Notes: generated by a model from the letters alone, not told the origin. DNA of 64,000 bases from Bacillota bacterium (GCA_029008005.1 JAQXIX010000031.1:1-64000); one strand, 5' to 3'. Positions 53,549 through 62,531 are shown, numbered from the stretch's first letter. Numbers and translations: made by a program.

Positions 53549-54004
53549 ATGAACAAACATCATATCGATTCCATTGACTGTAAGATAATAAATCAGCTTC
53601 AAAAAAATTCCCGCATTTCCATCAGCCGTCTTTCTAAGGAGGTAAACCTCAGCAGTCCTGCTGTAAAAAGGCGTATATCACTGCTCGAAGAAAGCGGAAT
53701 TATTTCCGGATATCATGCGTCCATTGACACTTCGAAGCTGGGATTCGGTGTTAAAGGATATATAATCATAAGCATTCAGAAAATGGATATCCAGCAGTTT
53801 ATACAGCACATTGAGAATCTTGAGGAAATAATAAAGTGTGAAACAATAATTGCAGGCGGCAAGGAACTTATTCTCCAGTTTGTATGCAAAGACAACAAAC
53901 ATCTCATGGAGCTTTATGATAAGCTTCCTTATTCCTTTATTGACGAAATGACTGCATACATCACTTTGGATTCGCCTGATTACGAAGGAATAATAAATGT
54001 ATGA
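53549..54004 (+). CDS. Lrp/AsnC family transcriptional regulator
   Basis: 151 residues, normal length. N-terminal winged helix-turn-helix (IDCKIINQLQKNSRISISRLSKEV, then LSSPAVKRRISLLEESGIISGYHA), followed by the alpha/beta RAM domain from about residue 65 that binds an amino acid effector (GVKGYIIISIQKMD, IIKCETIIAGGKELILQFVC). It probably controls the divergent cyclophilin-like operon and perhaps the DDAH-permease genes in response to an amino acid. SD AAGGTATATC. It ends in a region with two hairpins facing folD. Confidence 0.9.
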   Translation: MNKHHIDSIDCKIINQLQKNSRISISRLSKEVNLSSPAVKRRISLLEESGIISGYHASIDTSKLGFGVKGYIIISIQKMDIQQFIQHIENLEEIIKCETIIAGGKELILQFVCKDNKHLMELYDKLPYSFIDEMTAYITLDSPDYEGIINV

Positions 54005-54015
54005 CCCATACTGCC

Positions 54016-54053
54016 TGCGAAGCAGCAGCGAAAAACACGTCTGCAGCTTCGCA
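54016..54053 (+). terminator. Hairpin after the Lrp-type gene, poor T-tract
   Basis: An imperfect 13-position stem (TGCGAAGC-A-GCAG paired with CTGC-A-GCTTCGCA) with a 12-base loop, 12 bases after the stop. It is followed by an A-run rather than a T-run, so it would not be a canonical terminator on this strand. Confidence 0.4.
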
Positions 54054-54056
54054 AAT

Positions 54057-54094
54057 AAAAAAAGCTGTCACACCGACTACTCGGTGCAACAGCT
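54057..54094 (-). terminator. Terminator of the rplS-fhs-folD run
   Basis: On the minus strand AGCTGT-TG-CACCG pairs with CGGTG-TG-ACAGCT around a short loop and is followed by a run of seven T, 12 bases after the folD stop. Confidence 0.85.
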
Positions 54095-54105
54095 CACGTT
54101 AATGA

Positions 54106-54960
54106 CTATAATGTTTTCTCTGCAGCTTCTACTACGTGCTTCATCAGTATAGCGGTAGTAACACCACCTACGCCGCCCGGAACAGGGGTTATAGCCTTTG
54201 CAAGCGGTTCAACTTCTGCGAAATCAACGTCTCCGCAAAGATTTCCTTCTTCATCCACATTAATTCCGACATCGATTATTACCTGATTTTTACCAAGTTT
54301 ATCCGAACCTATCATTTTAGCCCTTCCGAGGGCAGCGATTACAATATCCGCATCTCTTCCGGCCTGAGCGAAATCTTCTTTTCTCGTTCTGCTGTGGCAG
54401 ACAGTAACCGTAGCATTTTTTCTCATCGCCATCATTGCCACCGGTTTACCGATAACGAGACTTCTTCCCATTACAGTGACTTTACTGCCTTTTAGCCCTA
54501 TTCCGTAGTGATTCAGTATGGCCATGCAGGCTGCCGCTGTACACGGAGGATATCCCACATCGCTGTCCATAAATATTCCTGCCATGGAGCCTGAGGTGAT
54601 TCCGTCCATGTCCTTCTCCGGCGCCAGCGCCTCGCATACGGTTTTTTCATCCATATACTCAGGAAGAGGTCGGAACATCAGAACCCCGTGGATAGAATCA
54701 TCCTCGTTGATTCTGCTGATTTCCTCAATGAGCTTTTCCTGTGAAATATCCGGCGGAAGAACTACCTGTTTCACAGCAACTCCCGTTTTTTCAGCTCTTT
54801 TAAGTGCTCCTTTTTCATAAGAGAGGTCTGAAGGGTTTTCACCGACTCTTACAATCGCCAATGTGGGAATTACTCCCTTTGATTTCAGTTCCTCTGCTTT
54901 TGCTTTTGACAGCTCCGTAAGGCCTGCTGCCACCGGCTTTCCTTTAAGTAATTCTGCCAT
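54106..54960 (-). CDS. folD: Methylenetetrahydrofolate dehydrogenase/methenyltetrahydrofolate cyclohydrolase
   Basis: 284 residues, standard FolD length. It interconverts 5,10-methylene-THF and 10-formyl-THF. Motifs: the active-site SYEKGALKRAEKTGV (Tyr and Lys present), the PLPEYMDEKTV loop, KDMDGIT, the Rossmann VMGRSLVIGKPVAMM, and the C-terminal ITPVPGGVGGVTTA. It is the last gene of the fhs-fchA-folD run. Together they take formate to methylene-THF, used for purines, serine and glycine metabolism in Clostridia. Confidence 0.96.
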   Translation of the reverse strand: MAELLKGKPVAAGLTELSKAKAEELKSKGVIPTLAIVRVGENPSDLSYEKGALKRAEKTGVAVKQVVLPPDISQEKLIEEISRINEDDSIHGVLMFRPLPEYMDEKTVCEALAPEKDMDGITSGSMAGIFMDSDVGYPPCTAAACMAILNHYGIGLKGSKVTVMGRSLVIGKPVAMMAMRKNATVTVCHSRTRKEDFAQAGRDADIVIAALGRAKMIGSDKLGKNQVIIDVGINVDEEGNLCGDVDFAEVEPLAKAITPVPGGVGGVTTAILMKHVVEAAEKTL

Positions 54961-54976
54961 TTTATCACTCCTGATA

Positions 54977-55627
54977 TTAAACCGTTGTTGTCATAAGTTT
55001 GTTTGTGGTATAGCCGAAAACATAGTCTGCCGCTGCTCCGTAATACACAATATACTGAGCGCACTTGCTGTTTAATCTGTCTGCTGTATCCTTGTCCTTC
55101 ATCATGCTTGTGTTAATGTAAACATTAAGGCTCGCGGCTTTCATTGCTGCCTTGCACAGCACCGCACTTGATGCAGCGTCACTGATTGCTATTCTGTTTC
55201 CTTTTCTCGCAAATTCTCCTGCCAATTCTATCGCCTTGCCGCACTGACATATTATTTCCATAGGCACCTGACAGGCTTCATACAATGCGTTCTCCATCTG
55301 TCTCTCGTGCTTTCTTTTTTCCTCATCGGTTTTAGGCTTCACCTTATAAAGCTTCGAAAGAGGTTCAAAGCTTTCAATATCAGCCTGAACAAGCTCCTTG
55401 AGATTTTGCTGGATTGAACGAATCTCAATTATATAATCCTGCATTTCTTCTTCTACGGCAGCATACTTCTTCTTTCCTACAGTAAGAGAAGCAACCATGT
55501 TTCCAAGGGCGGCACCGAGAGCACCGACAAGTCCGGCGACACTGCCTCCACCCGGAATCGGAGCCTCCCCTGCAACGACATCAATGAAATCGTTACAGCT
55601 TAAATCCATGTATTTCTTATTATCCAT
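54977..55627 (-). CDS. fchA: Cyclodeaminase/cyclohydrolase family protein (FchA-like)
   Basis: 216 residues of the formimidoyl-THF cyclodeaminase/methenyl-THF cyclohydrolase family. Recognisable by FIDVVAGEAPIPGGGSVAGLVGALGAALGNMV at the N-terminus and the following helical bundle (VPMEIICQCGKAIELA, RIAISDAASSAVLCKAA). It cyclises or deaminates folate one-carbon units. Its position between fhs and folD, both folate genes, supports this. 16 bases to folD, 10 bases to fhs. Confidence 0.93.
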   Translation of the reverse strand: MDNKKYMDLSCNDFIDVVAGEAPIPGGGSVAGLVGALGAALGNMVASLTVGKKKYAAVEEEMQDYIIEIRSIQQNLKELVQADIESFEPLSKLYKVKPKTDEEKRKHERQMENALYEACQVPMEIICQCGKAIELAGEFARKGNRIAISDAASSAVLCKAAMKAASLNVYINTSMMKDKDTADRLNSKCAQYIVYYGAAADYVFGYTTNKLMTTTV

Positions 55628-55637
55628 TTCTCAACCC

Positions 55638-57314
55638 CTAAAACAGTCCCGTGATTTTACCGGTTTCGTCAACGTCAATGCTTTCTGCGGCAGGAACCTT
55701 AGGAAGTCCCGGCATTGTCATAATCTTTCCTGTCAGTGCCACAACAAATCCGGCTCCGGCAGATACTTTCATATCTCTTACAGTCAGAGTAAATCCTTCC
55801 GGCGCGCCGAGAAGCTTCTCGTTATCACTGAAGCTGTACTGAGTCTTGGCAATGCAGACAGGAAGTTCGCCGAATCCCAGTTCCTGAAGTTTCTGCATTT
55901 TCTCAGCCGCTTCAGGTGTGAATTCAACATTTTCGGCTCTGTAAATTCTGCGTGCGATGTGATTGATTTTCTCTTCTATAGTTTCGGAGAGTTCATATGA
56001 GAAAGTCATTTCGCTCTTTTCGTTGTTTTCGCAAAGGCGTACAACCTCCTCGGCAAGAGCCATTCCGCCTTCGCCGCCCTTAGCCCATACTTCGGACAGC
56101 TTAACATTTACTCCCAGCTCCTTACACTTTTCCTCAATAAGCCGGAGCTCAGCCTCAGTGTCCTGTGGGAATCTGTTAATTGCCACAACAACAGGAAGGT
56201 TGTATACTGTCGTAATGTTTTCAACGTGACGCATAAGGTTAGGAATTCCTGCTTCGAGAGCTTCTAAATTTTCTTCCGAAAGCATATCCTTCGCCACGCC
56301 TCCGTGATGCTTTAGAGCCCTTACCGTAGCAACAACCACTACTGCCGAAGGTCTTACTCCTGCCATTCTGCATTTGATATCCAGGAATTTCTCAGCTCCA
56401 AGATCCGCACCGAATCCCGCCTCGGTAATTGTGTATTCCGAAAGGCCGAGAGCCATTTTAGTTGCCATTACCGAATTGCAGCCGTGTGCTATGTTCGCGA
56501 AAGGTCCGCCGTGAATAAATGCCGGTGTTCCCTCAAGTGTCTGAACCAGATTCGGTTTCAGAGCATCCTTAAGAAGTGCAGCCAGAGCGCCCTGTGCCTT
56601 AAGATCCGCTGCGGTCACAGGCTCTCCGTCAGTATTGTATGCAACAACTATTCTCGAAATTCTGGACTTAAGATCGTTAATGTCATTTGAAAGGCAGAGT
56701 ATTGCCATTATTTCACTTGCAACTGTAATATCGAATCCGTCTTTTCTCGGCACGCCGTTTGCCTTGCCGCCCAGACCGTCTTCTATTACTCTAAGCTGTC
56801 TGTCATTCATGTCAACACAGCGTTTCCATGTAATTCTCTCTAAATCCACATTAAGTGCATTTCCCTGCTTAATGTGATTGTCAAGCAGTGCAGCCAGAAG
56901 ATTATTTGCCGCTCCTATTGCGTGAATGTCACCTGTAAAGTGCAGATTAATGTCTTCCATAGGAACAACCTGAGCGTATCCGCCGCCTGCTGCTCCACCC
57001 TTTATTCCGAATACAGGACCCAGTGACGGCTCTCTCAGAGCAACCATAGTTCTCTTTCCCAGTCTGTTCATGGCATCTGCCAGACCTACGGTAGTAGTTG
57101 TCTTGCCTTCTCCCGCAGGTGTCGGTGATATTGCTGTTACGAGAACAAGCTTTCCCTCCTTGCCGAAGCTTTCGTCCTTCATAATATTATAGTCAATCTT
57201 GGCCTTGTATCTGCCATACTGCTCCAGATACTTTTCATCAACTCCTGCCGCTTCTGCAATCTCAACAATCGGCCTCATTTCTGTTTCCTGTGCAATCTGA
57301 ATATCTGTTTTCAT
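55638..57314 (-). CDS. fhs: Formate--tetrahydrofolate ligase
   Basis: 558 residues. ATP-dependent activation of formate onto tetrahydrofolate. P-loop-like [14 protein letters not shown] at about 66-79, [23 protein letters not shown], the [14 protein letters not shown] block and [17 protein letters not shown] are canonical. The ATG at 57314 has GGAGGGAATC; a start 21 codons upstream would overlap rnhB. Key enzyme of the folate branch in Clostridia; no carbonyl branch genes are in the window, so acetogenesis is not implied. Confidence 0.96.
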   Translation of the reverse strand: MKTDIQIAQETEMRPIVEIAEAAGVDEKYLEQYGRYKAKIDYNIMKDESFGKEGKLVLVTAISPTPAGEGKTTTTVGLADAMNRLGKRTMVALREPSLGPVFGIKGGAAGGGYAQVVPMEDINLHFTGDIHAIGAANNLLAALLDNHIKQGNALNVDLERITWKRCVDMNDRQLRVIEDGLGGKANGVPRKDGFDITVASEIMAILCLSNDINDLKSRISRIVVAYNTDGEPVTAADLKAQGALAALLKDALKPNLVQTLEGTPAFIHGGPFANIAHGCNSVMATKMALGLSEYTITEAGFGADLGAEKFLDIKCRMAGVRPSAVVVVATVRALKHHGGVAKDMLSEENLEALEAGIPNLMRHVENITTVYNLPVVVAINRFPQDTEAELRLIEEKCKELGVNVKLSEVWAKGGEGGMALAEEVVRLCENNEKSEMTFSYELSETIEEKINHIARRIYRAENVEFTPEAAEKMQKLQELGFGELPVCIAKTQYSFSDNEKLLGAPEGFTLTVRDMKVSAGAGFVVALTGKIMTMPGLPKVPAAESIDVDETGKITGLF

Positions 57315-57325
57315 GATTCCCTCCA

Positions 57326-57997
57326 TCAGTCTCTGCTCAATATTTTTTTCAGGAAGGTTCTCCTGTGAATAGGGCATATGCCTCTTTCACCAATACCTTC
57401 ATAGTGTTCTTTTGTTCCGTACCCCTTGTTTTTCTCAAATCCATACCCCGGATATATTTTAGCGAAATCAACCATCATTCTGTCACGTGTCACCTTGGCA
57501 ACAATAGACGCTGCCGCAATTGCCAACACCTTGGCATCACCTTTGACTATTGCCTTTTGCGGGCATTCCGTGCCTTCGAGGCTGACCGCATCCAGCAGCA
57601 CGAAATCGCATCCGGTTCCGAATCGTTCCTCAAGCATGCGGCTGCAGGATTCCACAGCTTCCTTCATTGCCTTTTTCGTTGCCTGAAGTATGTTGATTTC
57701 GTCAATGACATCGTGGTCAACGATTCCGATGCCTATTCCGAGTGCTTCCCCTTCGATTATATCAAAAAGCTCCTCCCGTTTCTTCTCGGACAGTTTTTTT
57801 GAGTCGTTGACACCGAGTGTATCAAAATCCTCGGGAAGTACTACAGCCGCAGCGACAACAGGTCCTGCCAGCGGACCTCTGCCCACTTCGTCTACTCCCG
57901 CTATATATTTAATTCCCGACTGTCTCAAGGCGTTTTCTTCTGCCTTCATCTCAGCCAGTTTCTGTTTCTGTAAAGCAATTCTTTCTTCTTTTTTCAT
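57326..57997 (-). CDS. rnhB: Ribonuclease HII
   Basis: 223 residues. Cleaves RNA in RNA-DNA hybrids, including single ribonucleotides in DNA. The N-terminal catalytic signature [20 protein letters not shown] carries the Asp-Glu pair; [15 protein letters not shown], a central LDAVSL and [17 protein letters not shown] complete the site. The ATG at 57997 is chosen; a TTG four codons upstream overlaps the ylqF stop and is possible. Fourteen codons of charged helix precede the core, common in Clostridia. Confidence 0.95.
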   Translation of the reverse strand: MKKEERIALQKQKLAEMKAEENALRQSGIKYIAGVDEVGRGPLAGPVVAAAVVLPEDFDTLGVNDSKKLSEKKREELFDIIEGEALGIGIGIVDHDVIDEINILQATKKAMKEAVESCSRMLEERFGTGCDFVLLDAVSLEGTECPQKAIVKGDAKVLAIAAASIVAKVTRDRMMVDFAKIYPGYGFEKNKGYGTKEHYEGIGERGICPIHRRTFLKKILSRD

Positions 57998-58005
57998 TAT
58001 AACAC

Positions 58006-58845
58006 TCAATCCGGCATTTCGAGGGTGATACGTCCGATTTTACCGCTCCTGAATTCGTCAAGAACCAGTCTGCCTATACGTTCGTAATCTATTCTCTTGC
58101 CCGGCAGGATACATCCTCTCTTTATCGCCATATTATCAAGGTTTTCCAGGGGGTTTTCCATTAACTCCTCGAGTTTGTATCTCTCCTGCAAAAGTTCCGG
58201 ATACTGTTCTGCCAGAAGTTCTGTCAGCTTCATTGCCATTGTGGGAACATCCAGTATCTCATCCTTGATTGAACCGCAGTAAGCGAGATTTTCCCCTGCT
58301 TTTGGGTCCTCAAACTTCGGCCACAGTATTCCCGGTGTGTCCAGAAGCTGCATTCCCCCGGGAAGAGTAAGCCACTGTTTGCCTTTGGTTACACCCGGTC
58401 TGTCTCCGGTCTTTGCGCTTTTGTGACCGGTCATTCTGTTAATAAGCGAAGATTTACCGACATTAGGTACTCCTACGATCATAATACGAAAAGGCTTCAT
58501 TGCCGCATTTCCCGTTCTCTCTGCCGCCATCTTGTTGAGCACGCCGAAGAGATTCTTCACACCGCTACCGCTCAAACAGTTCATGGAAATCGTGCGCACA
58601 TTGTCACTGTCGCTCTCAAGGTGTTTTTCCCATGCTCTGTTTGCTTCTTCGCTTGCCAGATCACTTTTATTCAGAACGATTACTCTCGGTTTTCTGTTAA
58701 CAAGCTCATCTATTATAGGATTTCTGCTGGATCGTGGTATTCGGGCATCTATTACCTCCACGACGGCATCCACCATCTTGAGATTGTCACGAATCAGCTC
58801 CCTTGTCTTTTTCATGTGACCGGGATACCAGTTAATATTGTTCAT
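58006..58845 (-). CDS. ylqF: Ribosome biogenesis GTPase YlqF/RbgA
   Basis: 279 residues, circularly permuted GTPase that helps late 50S assembly. Order of motifs is permuted: G4 VLNKSDL at about 57, then G1 IVGVPNVGKSSLINRM at about 123, then LLDTPGILWPKF. The N-terminal NNINWYPGHMKKT is typical. The rplS-ylqF-rnhB order is a common Firmicutes arrangement. Confidence 0.95.
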   Translation of the reverse strand: MNNINWYPGHMKKTRELIRDNLKMVDAVVEVIDARIPRSSRNPIIDELVNRKPRVIVLNKSDLASEEANRAWEKHLESDSDNVRTISMNCLSGSGVKNLFGVLNKMAAERTGNAAMKPFRIMIVGVPNVGKSSLINRMTGHKSAKTGDRPGVTKGKQWLTLPGGMQLLDTPGILWPKFEDPKAGENLAYCGSIKDEILDVPTMAMKLTELLAEQYPELLQERYKLEELMENPLENLDNMAIKRGCILPGKRIDYERIGRLVLDEFRSGKIGRITLEMPD

Positions 58846-58864
58846 CCTCTACCTCTTATAAATA

Positions 58865-58886
58865 AAAGGAGCCCTGCGGCTCCTTT
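58865..58886 (-). terminator. Attenuating hairpin between rplS and ylqF
   Basis: AAAGGAGCC/GGCTCCTTT stem with a four-base loop, then TTTATTT on the minus strand, seven bases after the rplS stop. It probably reduces expression of the downstream genes relative to L19. Confidence 0.8.
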
Positions 58887-58892
58887 CGTTGA

Positions 58893-59234
58893 TTATTCTT
58901 TGCTCTTGATTTTAGCTGATTTGCCGGTTCTCTGACGCATGTAGTGAAGTCTGGCTCTTCTGATTTTACCGCGCTTAACTACTTCAATCTTCTCAACCAG
59001 CGGTGAGTGGATTGGGAATGTCTTCTCAACGCCTACTCCTGATGCAATTCTTCTTACTGTGAAAGTCTTGCCGATTCCACCATTCTGAATCTTCAGTACA
59101 AATCCTTCGAATATCTGAATTCTTTCTCTGTTACCTTCTTTGATTTTAACGTGTACCTTAACGGTATCTCCAACGTTAAATGCAGGGACGTCAGATTTCA
59201 TATATTCCTGTGTGATTGAGCTTAATACATCCAT
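58893..59234 (-). CDS. rplS: 50S ribosomal protein L19
   Basis: 113 residues, normal L19 length. [29 protein letters not shown], the [29 protein letters not shown] stretch and the terminal [11 protein letters not shown] are typical. The frame is open for 37 more codons upstream, but the ATG at 59234 has GGAGG seven bases before it and the upstream part is the leader RNA. Single strong promoter at 59328-59356. Confidence 0.97.
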   Translation of the reverse strand: MDVLSSITQEYMKSDVPAFNVGDTVKVHVKIKEGNRERIQIFEGFVLKIQNGGIGKTFTVRRIASGVGVEKTFPIHSPLVEKIEVVKRGKIRRARLHYMRQRTGKSAKIKSKE

Positions 59235-59322
59235 TGCTCTTCCTCCTTCCCTTCGGCATGTTCGTGGTTGCTCAGCAATCCAGAGGACCACCCGTAAATC
59301 TATAACTTTGCGTTCACACGCC
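59235..59322 (-). promoter_or_regulatory. L19-type leader RNA of rplS
   Basis: An 88-base leader with the folding GTGG...TTGC-TGA-GCAA-CCAC (59291-59264) in the right place for the L19 autoregulatory leader known in Firmicutes. I recognise the position and general shape, not an exact consensus. Confidence 0.5.
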
Positions 59323-59327
59323 TTATC

Positions 59328-59356
59328 ATTATACATCAGCAACAACCTATAAGCAA
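59328..59356 (-). promoter_or_regulatory. Sigma-A promoter of rplS
   Basis: On the minus strand TTGCTT, 17-base spacer, TATAAT, about 95 bases before the ATG. Confidence 0.7.
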
Positions 59357-59396
59357 GGAGTTTTTAGCCGCATATGCGAAAATATGATGTTTTATT

Positions 59397-60773
59397 TTAC
59401 TGTCCCGTCGATGTTTCTTCCTTATATAAGGCCAGCTTATTTCTTAAAGTTCTGGTTGTAACTCCCAGAATTCCTGCAGCCTTTGTCTGATTGCCTCCTG
59501 TATAACTTAATGTTTTAAGAATAGCCATCTTTTCTATTTCCTTAAGAGGTGTACCGATTTTCGCACATATGGAATCCTCAGAATCCCGGAACAGTCCGGC
59601 ATCAACTTTCATAGGCGTCTTCAGCACAACATCTTCAGCATCTATCTTGTCATTCTCACATAAGAGAACTGCACGCTCGATTGTGTTCTCCAGTTCTCTT
59701 ACATTCCCCTCATAATCGTTGCTGAGAAGAAGCTCCATAGCCGATTTTGTTATTCCTTCGATTTTCTTGCCCTGCTCGTTACTGTATTTCTCAATGAAAT
59801 GCTCTACAAGCAGAGGGATATCTACCTTCCTGCTTCTGAGAGGCGGCATGTTAATCTGTATTACATTAAGTCGATAGTATAAATCCAATCGAAATTTTTT
59901 CTTTTTTATTGCTTTTTCTACATCTATATTAGTGGCTGTGATTATTCTTACGTCAATTGGCGTACCGGTTTCCGAACCGACCGGATATACCTTTTTCTCT
60001 TCGAGAACTCGCAAAATCTTCGATTGCAGGGCCACATCCATATCGCCTATTTCATCCAGAAAAATCGTCCCCTTGTCAGCCGCCTTAAAATAGCCCTGCT
60101 TCGAACTCATCGCTCCTGTAAATGCGCCTTTTTCATAGCCGAACAGTTCGCTTTCCAGAAGATTAGCCGGTATGGCAGAACAGTTAATTGCCACAAACTT
60201 CTCCTTCGACCTGTTTCCTCTGAAATGGATTGCCCTGGCCACAAGGTCTTTTCCCGTCCCGGATTCTCCCGTAATCATAACATTAGAATCAGCGTCCTTA
60301 ACTTTTTCTATCAGGTCTATTACCTTCTTGAATTCCTTTGATTTCCCAATGAGGCCCGCATAATCGTAGCCGCTTTTAAGGGTCTTGTCCAGGACATCAA
60401 CTCTGTTCTTCAACTGAGCGAATTCAACTGCACGACTTAGAATCTCCCTCATGGACTCAATGTCTATCGGCTTCCTGATGCATCTGAATGCGCCCTTCTG
60501 AAGACATTTCGGTTCCTCATCGTATGATGAAACAGGCAAAAGCACAAGCACCGGTACTCTGTTTCCGGATTTTTTAATTTCATCCATTATATCGAACACT
60601 TCACTGTCATCAGCATTCTTTGACAGCAGCACAGCGTGTACAGGGTTGTTTCCTATATACTGCAAAAGACCCTTACCCTCGTTAAAGGTTTCTACGTGGT
60701 AAAGAGGAGCCAATGCGAACTTTAAGGATGAACATATTGCCGGCTCACTGTCCATTATTACGATGCTTGCCAA
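59397..60773 (-). CDS. Sigma-54-dependent activator (NtrC type) with degenerate receiver
   Basis: 458 residues. An N-terminal receiver-like domain (1-115), a sigma-54 AAA+ domain (about 140-375) with Walker A GESGTGKDLVARA, intact GAFTGA (sigma-54 contact), GTIFLDEIGDM and R-finger region, then a Fis-type helix-turn-helix (NQTKAAGILGVTTRTLRNKL). The phosphoacceptor Asp of the receiver is Ser51 (HAVLLSKNADDSE), and the acidic pair is Asp8-Ser9; only the RKP lysine is kept. It should therefore act without conventional phosphorylation, probably through contact with its partner. The start is TTG, backed by AAGGAGGAATATAAA inside the sensor's last codons. No -24/-12 promoter was found in the window. 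Confidence 0.92.
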   Translation of the reverse strand: MASIVIMDSEPAICSSLKFALAPLYHVETFNEGKGLLQYIGNNPVHAVLLSKNADDSEVFDIMDEIKKSGNRVPVLVLLPVSSYDEEPKCLQKGAFRCIRKPIDIESMREILSRAVEFAQLKNRVDVLDKTLKSGYDYAGLIGKSKEFKKVIDLIEKVKDADSNVMITGESGTGKDLVARAIHFRGNRSKEKFVAINCSAIPANLLESELFGYEKGAFTGAMSSKQGYFKAADKGTIFLDEIGDMDVALQSKILRVLEEKKVYPVGSETGTPIDVRIITATNIDVEKAIKKKKFRLDLYYRLNVIQINMPPLRSRKVDIPLLVEHFIEKYSNEQGKKIEGITKSAMELLLSNDYEGNVRELENTIERAVLLCENDKIDAEDVVLKTPMKVDAGLFRDSEDSICAKIGTPLKEIEKMAILKTLSYTGGNQTKAAGILGVTTRTLRNKLALYKEETSTGQ

Positions 60774-60774
60774 T

Positions 60775-62439
60775 TTATATTCCTCCTTCTAAAATCATTT
60801 CTATACATGTTCCGCTGTCAACGTCCTGTCTAACATGTATTTCTCCCATATTGCGCTGCACTGTCATAAATATCCCGCTCAGACCCAGTCCGTAATGTTT
60901 TGCCTTTGTTGAGTAAAACGGTTCGAATAAATGATCCATGCCTTCCGCATTAATTCCGCATCCGTCATCTCTTACAGACAATCTGACTTTGTTTTCTGAT
61001 GCTTTTGCACTGATTGTTACTGTGCTGCAGTTACTTTCAACACAGTTTCTGAAAAGCTCAGTCAGAACATTGTGGAAGCATTTCTTGTTAAACAGTACAT
61101 ACATGTCTTCATCTATTTCTGTAATAAATTCAACACGTCTTATTTCATCATTCTCAATTTCGGAAACAGCCAGATTAACAGATCTGAGCAATTCGTTTTT
61201 TTCACGCTCATTACTTTCTGACAGAGGAATCATCACTTTTCCCAGATCGCCGATTTTTTCAATGGCATCGGGAACATATTTCAGAAATTCATTCATAAAT
61301 TCTTCTTTATCCATGTTTTCCGGCAGAAGATCCACGAATGCCTTAATAGTCGTAAAAGGTGCATTGATAATATCAAACACCCGTCCTACGAAGTCCTCAA
61401 TGAATCTGACTTTTTTTCTGTTAAGCCAATAGAAACTCTGTCGCTTTTCCTCAGTCAGATTCCTCGCCACTATTACCGCAATTTCCTTGCCGTCCCTGGA
61501 ACAAGGGAAAATATCACAGCAGTACTCTCTTATAAATCCACCATTATGTACATTATATATGTATGAATTCGGTTTTGATGAAAGAAATGCGCTTCTGATA
61601 CAATTTGTCATTCCTTCATTATTTAAACTAAAGATGTTTTCGCATTCTCCCAGCAGATTGTCTCCGTCACTGCATGCAAGAACATTTCCTTCTGAATCTA
61701 TTTCCACAATACATGCGGTATTGATTTCACTCTTAGCCGGTTCCTTCGGATTGTATCTGTCGCCGAACCACTTGGTTTTCAGTCTCTCTATCTCACCGAT
61801 TTTAGAAACTATATCCAATCCGTTGTTGATTTTCTCTATCAGCTCAATATTATCTTTTTTCACGCCTATGGCATAGTCGGTCCAGTATAATCTTGTAACG
61901 GGTCTTACGGAAATTCTGTCACCCATTTTTTCCTGGAAATATTCTGCCGTAGGCTCAGGGCTCAGTATAGCATCTCCCACTCCTCTTGCCAGAGTTTCAA
62001 AGCCCTCCTCCAGATCTTTCACAAGCTTAAGCTTGAAAAATGTATCTTTAATCAGTGTGTCTTCAGCGCGCAATCCGCATATAGGATCATTATTCTGCGC
62101 CAGTATCACCTTATCTTTAAGATCTCTGTATGTATATATTTCTCTGTTTTCGGAAAGAACATATATGTTATGTGACACTTCGAATATTGAATTCGAAAAC
62201 ACTAAGTTCTTTTCTCTCTGCTTAGTTATGGATATTCCTTCAATAACATCCTTCTTCTCATTGACAATTGCTTCTTCAATATTCTGCCAGGGCAGAAGTT
62301 CAATCTCATAGCCCCCGCCGAATGTATCTGTATTCCTGTCAATAGCTTTAATAAGATCGATATTGAAGCCTACTGCATTCCCCTCTGAATCATAATATTC
62401 AAAGGGAGGGTACATGTTATCTCCACACACTCTTATCAT
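60775..62439 (-). CDS. Soluble sensor: SBP_bac_3-like domain fused to kinase ATPase domain, no H-box histidine
   Basis: 554 residues. Order: a solute-binding-protein family 3 fold (about 1-228; starts MIRVCGDNMYPPFEYYDSEG and has DVIEGISITKQREKNLVFS), a PAS-like segment (about 235-335), a degenerate dimerisation helix pair (about 340-405), and a GHKL ATPase (about 425-554; N box LFRNCVESN, DDGCGI, FEPFYSTKAKHYGLGLSG). It has no signal peptide and no membrane helix, so the binding domain is probably cytoplasmic. Where the H-box histidine belongs the sequence reads FDIINAPFTTIK with Asp356. The ATG at 62439 follows AAAGGTGG; a GTG four codons earlier has no usable SD. It is two bases upstream of the activator. 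Confidence 0.85.
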   Translation of the reverse strand: MIRVCGDNMYPPFEYYDSEGNAVGFNIDLIKAIDRNTDTFGGGYEIELLPWQNIEEAIVNEKKDVIEGISITKQREKNLVFSNSIFEVSHNIYVLSENREIYTYRDLKDKVILAQNNDPICGLRAEDTLIKDTFFKLKLVKDLEEGFETLARGVGDAILSPEPTAEYFQEKMGDRISVRPVTRLYWTDYAIGVKKDNIELIEKINNGLDIVSKIGEIERLKTKWFGDRYNPKEPAKSEINTACIVEIDSEGNVLACSDGDNLLGECENIFSLNNEGMTNCIRSAFLSSKPNSYIYNVHNGGFIREYCCDIFPCSRDGKEIAVIVARNLTEEKRQSFYWLNRKKVRFIEDFVGRVFDIINAPFTTIKAFVDLLPENMDKEEFMNEFLKYVPDAIEKIGDLGKVMIPLSESNEREKNELLRSVNLAVSEIENDEIRRVEFITEIDEDMYVLFNKKCFHNVLTELFRNCVESNCSTVTISAKASENKVRLSVRDDGCGINAEGMDHLFEPFYSTKAKHYGLGLSGIFMTVQRNMGEIHVRQDVDSGTCIEMILEGGI

Positions 62440-62459
62440 TTGCGATTCCACCTTTTAAA

Positions 62460-62487
62460 GATAACGTGCAGAATCCTGCACGTTATC
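62460..62487 (-). terminator. Terminator between the NCS1 permease and the sensor
   Basis: Perfect 12-base stem GATAACGTGCAG/CTGCACGTTATC with a four-base loop, then TTTAAAAG on the minus strand. It ends about 20 bases before the sensor start, so the sensor either has read-through transcription or a promoter I cannot see. Confidence 0.75.
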
Positions 62488-62531
62488 CTAAATCCATAGT
62501 TAATAAAGCCATTTTACTATTTAACAGACGA

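Noticed and set aside
53549..54004. Marker of a mobile island at the Lrp locus
   Set aside because: No integrase, direct repeats or tRNA are present and base composition does not change visibly.
55497..56000. Plus-strand open frame across fhs/fchA
   Set aside because: Antisense shadow of two conserved folate genes with no protein motif.
59235..59345. 37-codon extension of L19
   Set aside because: It is the leader RNA; the ATG at 59234 has a strong GGAGG and the product then has the standard L19 length.
59357..59396. Palindrome CCGCATATGCG as a terminator of the activator gene
   Set aside because: The 10-base palindrome has no loop space for a stable hairpin and no proper T-tract; no terminator is called there.
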